Positions 53,010-62,000 of a stretch of 64,000 nucleotides of DNA are shown here, one piece after another (positions within the stretch are counted from its first letter, which is position 1; each line of letters starts with the position of its first letter). The position numbers and the translations under genes were made by a program. Below the pieces are notes generated by a model. That model was not told the DNA's origin and searched no databases. It saw only the letters and a list, made by a program, of their open reading frames with translations. The stretch is from Galaxea fascicularis (taxonomy: Eukaryota; Cnidaria; Anthozoa; Scleractinia; Euphylliidae), in NCBI GenBank assembly GCA_948470475.1, contig OX419345.1, forward strand, positions 516,001 to 580,000, written 5' to 3'.

Positions 53010-56000
53010 TTTCAGTTTACCATGACGTTACGTCGAACGGCAAACGGCGAAAAACTTTTGCCGTCTGTCTTCAGCTGTCTGTACAGCAGACTGAAAATAT
53101 TTTTATTTGCGGTGAATAGCAGGAGACATTTGTCTACTTTTGTGTGATTTATTTAAGGATTACAGGAAGAGAATAAAAAACCAGAGGTAATCTTTGCCGT
53201 TTGCCGTCTGCCGTAAACGTCATGCTTAAACTCTCTATTTTCTGCATGAAAGATCAACACCTCACCTTTCCGAGGACATCTTCATCAAAGGAAAACGTTA
53301 ATTCGAGATCTCGAACATCGCCATCATAGTGCTGCAAATGAAGCAAACAAGAAAAGATGGTCTGAAACCAATCGGATTGACACGACACTCGTGCAAAGCT
53401 CCTCATTCACTCTAAATTTCGCTATCTTTGATTATTAATGAAAACCGGGTCAATGGATAATGCAGTTCCGGAGACTGGATTGGTACAACGGCTATGTGAT
53501 CTCAGCCATTATACAATGCACTAAAGTTTAGCGACGGTTTTGTTGTTGGTTTAGCGAAATTAAGTCAACTAAACGTAGCAACATTTGTTGGTTGTTTTTA
53601 ATCCTCTTGTGCTTGTTGGATATCGGAACCCAACTCGTTACTGAGCCGGCTTTCAGCCGGCATCCAAGTGTTTGCGGAACAACTGTTTATTTTATTTTTA
53701 CAAGAGAACTGTTGTTTGTGCTTATAAAAATAGAACTGTAAGATCACGAAAACACAAAATAACCAACTTTTCCCGGAATTAACCTTTGACAGGAAAATTG
53801 TGCTTTTAGTTTACTCTGACAAACCTTAATGAAGCTCAAACTCTTGTAGAGTGACTGATCCAGCGAAGGAAGTTCATCTATTGAGCTATAGAGACCGCTG
53901 TGTTGTCGACCGAGGACGTGATTCAGAAAAAACGGAGCAAATGGCACCTCTACAACCATGCCCTGACAACATAATAGAAGGGAAAACAATTAATAAGAGA
54001 CTCCTTGGAAAGAATCTTGTCTCAAGAAAAAAAAAACACGAAAAACCCACCGCAGTATAACTAGTCTCCTTCGCATATATATGTTGTGCCGCGTAGCACT
54101 ATAAGCACATACAAGTGGTGGAACAGTGAATTAACTCTGAAGTGTAAATTAAAGTGCTAACAGAAACCCATGAAGAACCCACTGGGCGTTAGCCCTAGTA
54201 AAGGTATCAGGGAACCACACGAGGCAAAGAAAAAATTCTTATGACCTCGGTGGGAATCGAACCCACGACCTCCGGATTAGATCTACCGTTGCTCTGCCGA
54301 CTAAGCTACGAGGTCGGACAGAGAAAGTCGGGGACGATTAAGGTGGTGAATCGCGGCGAAGAGAAAGTAAGGGTACATATATATGTTATGCCGCGTAGCA
54401 CTATAAACACATACAAGTGGTGGAACAGAGAATTAACCACCCATTCCCAGCTAAAGTGCCCAATTGAGTGCGAGAAATCGAAAAAAATGAAGTTCCTTCA
54501 ATTTTATCAGAAATAACTTCAAATAAATTAGTGACTTTTCAAGTTTATTTTCTGAAAAGATGACAGTAATAACTTGAGTTTTTTCTGAGATATGCGTATT
54601 TATGTAAAGGTATGTTGTTTATGCAAAGTGACACTTCCTGGTAGAATCTAAGGGTGGGAATAAGACCAAATAATGGCTAAATAACTTTTATTTCAACGTT
54701 TTTAGGAAATGGCTAACACTTACAAACCTTAACCATATTGAGAATCCGTTTTTTCCATAAAACTTGCAGATATGTTTAAAACCTTAACATGTTTGTAACA
54801 ATAACATTGGCCGTAAGATACAATATCTAAAATGTTATCGGCTTTTAATTTTCCCGAGATCACAAATGCTGAACTGGAAAGAGTCTTTTCACTTCGGTCA
54901 TAACATACAATTACAGTTCTTTAGACAGTGATTACTTGTACAAGCCTACATGACTTCACTGAGGTACAATCAGCATTAGATGTGTGGTAACGTAAGTTAC
55001 ACAAGTTAGGGTAACGTATGTTACCGAGAATAATAACTCCGTAATTCCCATTAACGAACAAATTTTGTGATCGACAGTTGTTTAAAGAACATTAACATTA
55101 CGATATCCTACTACTTTGAAGCGTTTAAAAATATTTCGCCGGTACACTAGGGAAAATATTAAATTTAATTCATAAATCTGCTGCTTGAAAACGAAATTCA
55201 TTAAAATCACCATTCGGTTATACAGATATCGTTTGGACAAAAAATTGCTTAACTCTCGTTGCAGCAAACATCATAAAACATGTAATAAGGGCATATATTT
55301 TCCATTTTCTTGGCGTGAAGTTGTATTTAAAATGATAAAAAATCATGTAACTGGAACGTAACTTACAACGCAATTTGTTGAACATATTGTATGACTCAGT
55401 CTTAATAGTGTCGTCGTCATGATTACCAAAAACTGTTACTTTGGCCAAGCAAAAAAATTGTTCTTGAAATTGCCGAAGGATAGCTAAAGACAAGGTAAAC
55501 AGCCTTTTTCAGGATCTTCCACATTGGATGGGCGCCTCAACGATACAGAGAATTTTTGCGTAGTCTACCCAAATATCAGCTCTCCTCCTTTTCACTGACC
55601 CGGATCGACGGTGGAAATAGCCAGAAACCTTGTAGTCCTGATAGCTATTCCTGCTAAGATATCTTCACAAGGAAAATAAATGGTCGTTTTGCTCGCTAAT
55701 CTCTTTTTTGGGAGATTACCCTGCCAAATTTTCTATGATATCATGACTCTTAATTTTTCAGGTAACTTACGTTACCGAGAAACGTCTTTAAAAGTGACCG
55801 TCAAAAAGGAAACAAAATTCTTCTTTGAAGACCTTAAGTACTTTTTAATGAAGGGATTGCTAACACAGAATATTATGCTTAAATATAAGCTTCTTGCTTA
55901 CAAAACGACGTGAGATCTCCACTTGAGTGAGTGAGCGGTTGCAGATACGATAACTGTTTTTCCTTCGAGTAGTCAACAGGACCTCGATCTGTAAGTAAAT

Positions 56001-59000
56001 TCTCGCGAAACGACCTTGTGGCATTTCACAACTGCGTGCGACCGTTGATCTGAAGCTTGACAAACACGTGATTTTTGATTTGTCACACTTCGGTAACGTA
56101 CGTTACAAGGTAACGTATGTTACATTTTCTGGGTTTCACCCTCCATCTGCTAAACAAAGAACTTGTGGTTTACATTGGCGCTTATTACTTTGAGTTCCTT
56201 AGGGTCAATCTACACGGTAAACGTGTTTAGTGCAGTCTCGGAAAAACAGATTTAGAGAAATGTGGTAACGTATGTTACCAGTCACAAAAGCGACGTCAAG
56301 ATGCTCCGGAGAAAAGACATTGTTTTGACTCAAGTATTAAAAGTAGTGCTTTACCAGCTATGTTTCTAGAAAGTATACTGAAATTGAAGCAAGGAGACCT
56401 TGATTTAAATAATCATAAAACAATTCCAGAGTTATATCATCAAGTCAAAGTTACAAAGTAACGTAAGTTACAAAATCGTGAGACAGGACAATTTTCTCTT
56501 CGTTGATAAGACAAGAGGCCCTTTTCTTCCCTCTTAATTATTTTTGACAACATATTTGTACCGGGTATTGACATGAATATCTTATGGTTCACATATAGAT
56601 GCACAATTTAAGATATTTCACTTCATTGTAACAAGAGTTGGCTTGGGACAGCACATTTTACACTTACTAGACACTTTTGCTAATCTCTAAAACCGAATCA
56701 TTGGCTTTCTACTTTCACATAAAGGTATTTTCTTATTCCAAAGAAACCAAACTTTTAAATAAGAAGTGTCAGTTAATTGCCAGCATTATAACCACAAAGT
56801 ATTACTTAAGCAAAGATATGAGACAGGTGCCCACGGGAATTGGGCACTTTAGCTGAGAATGGGTGTAACTCTGAAGTGATATGTACCCTTACTTTCTCTT
56901 CGCCGCGATTCACCACCTTAATCGTCCCCGACTTTCTCTGTCCGACCTCGTAGCTTAGTCGGCAGAGCAACGGTAGATCTAATCCGGAGGTCGTGGGTTC
57001 GATTCATAAGAATTTTTTCTTTGCCTCGTGTGGTTCCCTGATACCCTTTACTAGGGCTAACGCCCAGTGGGTTCTTCATGGGTTTCTGTTAGCACTTTAA
57101 TTTACACTTCAGAGTTAATTCTCTGTTCCACCACTTGTAGTCTCCTTCGCAGCCGCTCGGGCCAGAGTCACGCAACGCTCCCGTGACTCCGGCCCGAGCG
57201 GCTGCGAAGGAGACTACAGTATAACAGGAACACTGGACACTACGAACATTACTTTTTAAGTCAAATTAGGAACTGGGGTTGGCTAAGAATGGCTGGAGGA
57301 TGGGTTTCGATTACGATCTGAGAAAAATAGGTCCAGAATTTGTTCGTATACAAAACTGTTTGACTAAGCGTGCACATATGGTTTTGCAAGACAAGGGCTG
57401 TCTGAAGACTTTGTTATACAGGCAAGTGAGGTTGGACTCAGTCAATACTAACGGCTCAATTATACAGTATAAGGACCGACTGAAAATACTCGAGGCCCAT
57501 TTCAACAGCACTGTGGACAAACGTTGAGATAGAAAGTCAAAAATATAAGCATACCTCGTACAACGCTTTGCCCAGCATTTTTCCCAGGAACTCGAATAAT
57601 TTTAAATGATTGTTGTGGATGCAAGATGAAGTGGAAGGAAAAAGTCGTTCTTCCTCGCCACTTGTCATCTGGAAATCAAAAATGGAACGACGGATGAATA
57701 CCATAGGTTATTTGAGTCCATGATGCTGAAAGAACGCCAGGGTAGCAAGAACTGAAGAGGGTCCCCTATACCACTTTCCAAAATGCATTCACGGAAAAAT
57801 ATTGAGACTGTTCACTCGTCACGGATTCGATAATTCCCAAAATTCGTTCACGTTCACGCAAAAATCAAATATGAGCAATCACGAATCATGAATAAATAAA
57901 AATAACCTAAATCACGTTTCACGAGAAAAAAATATTCCCAATCGTGTTTCACGAAAAAAGTATAGGGGACCCTCACTAAACGTCAGAGAGACTTGCCGGA
58001 ACTTTCGCGGATGGTTTAATCACATAACGTTTGCGCATTGTTAACTGCGTATCACGAAAACGTATCAAATACCACGAAAATTAGAGGACGGTCAGACAGG
58101 ACTGCAATAAGCTTGGTAAGACAAGTTATCTTCCTGCGATTTGTACTTGGATTGGTACTTTATTTCTTACTTTAAACAAACCAAGCGAAGGGTCGAATCC
58201 TTTCTTGACAACTTCTTCCAGAAATTCTTTGAACACACCATCCTGATCGATACCAGCTTCAGATAAACCCTGCAAAACACAATTTATTCAAATATTTTCA
58301 GTCTTTGAATCAGACATTTGATGTACAACCAATCAAATGAAAGTTGCTCAACAGTTCTATCCTGTGGTCCTTTTAGTAAGCTGTACAAGGTGGTTTTAAC
58401 TCTGTGGATGAAATCCTAAAAACTAACCATTTATATGAAAACTACTCGGCAGAACTGTTTAAGTGGGTTCTATCTTTTGAGCATGTCGTAGTGGTGTTGT
58501 TTGTTTTCCAGTTTCTCTAAACTAAAATTTGATTTGTTTCTCGCCTCGTCTTGCGGCTAACGAAAGTGAAAATCTGGTCAGGATAAAATTTCTTTACCAG
58601 CCAGTTAAAGGAGGAGTACGCCCCTCAAACTGCGACCACCCATCTTTAACAGGGGACGTAATTCATATCACACTACATTTGTACAACCAAACATATGCAC
58701 ACCTGTTCGTTAATAAACCTGACGCGAATGAGACCTTTAAAGGTGCGGGCTGGAAGCAAGGACAGCTGTTCGTACCCATCCTATAACGCGCGAACAAAGA
58801 TAAAACACGTCAAGAATTGCTACATCATAGAAAGAAATAAATGCAAACAACATGTGTTACGGCACTACAGAACCATCGAATTCTGTTTACCTCCAATAAT
58901 CTCGTGCGTTGTATTGTGATTAGAGTGCCGTGAGGAAGAAAATCATCTGTGGGACGGGTGATGCCGAGATCTTCCTTGTCCTTTGCCACCAGCTTCCTAA

Positions 59001-62000
59001 ACAGCTGTACTCTCTAAAGAATCACAGTTGAATTCATCAATACCTAAGCTAATGCAGTGAAGACATTTGGGTGAAAAAGGAGTTCTTTTGTCCTTTACTT
59101 TCAGGCTCTGACGACCGGTATTTACCATGCTTTTTACCCGATGCAAAACAACCGTGATTTTAACGCAATTTCAGTGTTACGAGTGCAAAGCTTATGCTGT
59201 GGCGAAAACAAAATGGAAATGCGACGAGAAGCCAATCGACTAACAACCCAAACAGTCTGCCAAGCGCGGGAAAACTTGACGTCGGTGACAAGCAACGCAA
59301 CCTTACAACGGCGGGAAAATGTGCAATGATGGTAACACACGGAAGAGAGGCGGGAAAAGTCTAAAAATATGTGACTTGTACTGGGCGCGATAAAAAAGTG
59401 CAACCGGTACAAAGCGCGGGAAAACACAGGGAGCGGTTTCCTTTTGCATGGAATACCGGTTGTTCCGGTGGAACAACAAATGGAACAGCCCTTCCCAGTA
59501 GAAATTTATCGGGAAAATAGGAATACTTTCAGAGGTATTCCTCTTTTCTTCTCTCCGTCCTTCGAAATATGCGGTTTGTTGCTCCCAAACCCGGAGAAAT
59601 CTGTACTGTTCCATCTATCGGATAATTTTCACCGGTTTCCACTTGCTTTCCATGCAAGTGAAAGCCATCAAGTGATTGCACTGCTCCATTTGGCGGAAAA
59701 TTCTAACCGGTTTGTCCAATCAAATGGAAAGCGCCCAAGTATACCAAATTCACACGATCTAAACTCAAGCGCGGGTTTGGTCTTCAACCCGATTGGTTGA
59801 AACTTAGCATGTCTATTCTGATTGGTTGAAGCATGTACACCATCAGCATACCTCTCTATGTGGTAAAGCATGAGGAATTTTCTGAATCACCAACAGGGCA
59901 CCTTTCTTTCGCTTTTCAAGTTCTGATATAAATGTACTCATTTTAACACTCCTGCAAAATAAATGGTTGGTAAACATTAAAGTTCATTCTAAATCTATTT
60001 AGGAGTAAGAGAGAATACAGTTCATGGAGTAAACGATACCAAGTCTCCAGTAAACTCCGGCATTAAAGTGAAAAAACTCCCGCAACACTAGTTTGAGCAA
60101 TGTTTATACTGACCAAGTCCGACTTCAGTTTTAAAGATAAGGTATAAGAAACCACTTCTGTTGGTTGCTAAGAATATGCCAATTGTTTTTTGAGTCTTAT
60201 TAGCAAAAGCAACCTTATACCGCCCAGAATTGCTAAAATGAGTATCGTGAAGGCCTTTTTACAACTTCTTGTTTCCACAGACCTGAGAAGCCAGTGATCT
60301 GGAGCAGTGAATGTGCGCCTGCAGTCTTTGTCGTACAGTATCATCAAAAGTGTATGCGCAGAGTTTAACATCTGTTCCCTGGTTTCTGAAACGAAGCGAA
60401 TGGAAAACTTCAGAATCTGGGCCCGGTTCTTCGAAAGCCGATTAACCTAATCCAGGATTAGCGTAAACTTTGGTTGCAGTTTTTAACTTTTGGATGGAAG
60501 TTGTTTCCGCTGGATTTTGTTTTTCAGGATTGACTTCCCCTAATCTAAAATCTTGCGGAATGTCAGCAATGAGCATCGTTTGGGGATAGAGAATTAAGCT
60601 CCTTGATTAAATTTTAATCTTGGGTCAGAGTTAATCGGCTTTCGAACAACCGGGCCCTGAGCTTCGCAAGAAACGCAACGATTGCATGTTTCACTTGCTT
60701 TCACTTGCATCTCTAGCTGAGTGAAAATCTGATCCGTTACCAAACTCGCACAGACAGCAAGACACTGAAGTCCACGATGTAGTATCTTGAAGAAAGTAAC
60801 TTGTCTCACAAATTTGATCAAAACATCACCACGTCTCTGGGAACTACTTGAGAGAAGTTAGGGCTTAACTGCAGAACACCCAGCCACATAAAGGTTAGGT
60901 TTGAAGTGGCTACGCGGCTACGCAGTGAACGCACATATAAGATAAGGAGAGGGGTGGTCTTCATCATTGCGTAACCGCGTAGCCACTTCGGATAAAACCT
61001 TCAAATATCATAGGGGGAGGGGTGGTCTTCCTCATTGCGTAGCCGTGTAGCCACTTCGGATAAAACCTTCAAATATCATAGGGGGAGGGGTGGTCTTCCT
61101 CATTGCGTAACCGCGTAGCCACTTCGGATAAAACCTTCAAATATCATAGGGGGAGGGGTGGTCTTCCTCACTGCGTAGCCGTGTAGCCACTTCGGATAAA
61201 ACCTTCAAATATCATAGGGGGAGGGGTGGTCTTCCTCATTGCGTAGCCGTGTAGCCACTTCGGATAAAACCTTCAAATATCATAGGGGGAGGGGTGGTCT
61301 TCCTCATTGCGTAGCCGTGTAGCCACTTCGGATAAAACCTTCAAATATCATAGGGGGAGGGGTGGTCTTCCTCATTGCGTAGCCGTGTAGCCACCTCGGA
61401 TAAACCCTTCCAATATCATAGGGGGAGGGGTGGTCTTCCTCATTGCGTAGCCGTGTAGCCACTTCGGATAAAACCTTCAAATATCATAGGGGGAGGGGTG
61501 GTCTTCCTCATTGCGTAGCCGTGTAGCCACTTCGGATAAAACCTTCAAATATCATAGGGGGAGGGGTGGTCTTCCTCATTGCGTAGCCGTGTAGCCACTT
61601 CGGATAAAACCTTCAAATATCATAGGGGGAGGGGTGGTCTTCCTCATTGCGTAGCCGTGTAGCCACTTCGGATAAAACCTTCAAATATCATAGGGGGAGG
61701 GGTGGTCTTCCTCATTGCGTAACCGCGTAGCCACTTCGGATAAAACCTTCAAATATCATAGGGGGAGGGGTGGTCTTCCTCATTGCGTAGCCGTGTAGCC
61801 ACTTCGGATAAAACCTTCAAATATCATAGGGGGAGGGGTGGTCTTCCTCATTGCGTAACCGCGTAGCCACTTCGGATAAAACCTTCAAATATCATAGGGG
61901 GAGGGGTGGTCTTCCTCATTGCGTAGCCGTGTAGCCACCTCGGATAAAACCTTCAAATATCATAGGGGGAGGGGTGGTCTTCCTCATTGCGTAGCCGTGT

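Noticed and set aside
54240..54315. Functional tRNA gene on the minus strand
   Set aside because: The acceptor, D and T arms are good, but the anticodon stem pairs over only about 3 bp, and the block is part of a larger repeat with a broken second copy at 56941.
57279..57527. 82-codon plus-strand ORF between the hairpin and a UBE3B exon
   Set aside because: No recognisable domain and no partner exons; it may be part of a repeat.
58529..58786. Plus-strand ORF of 85 codons
   Set aside because: Antisense to the genuine UBE3B exon 58780-58703 ([10 protein letters not shown]).
60594..60821. 75-codon minus-strand ORF next to UBE3B exons
   Set aside because: Its second half is the TIR of the MITE at 60418-60659. 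The flanking UBE3B exons (62424 and 60385) already join in phase and match the family without it.
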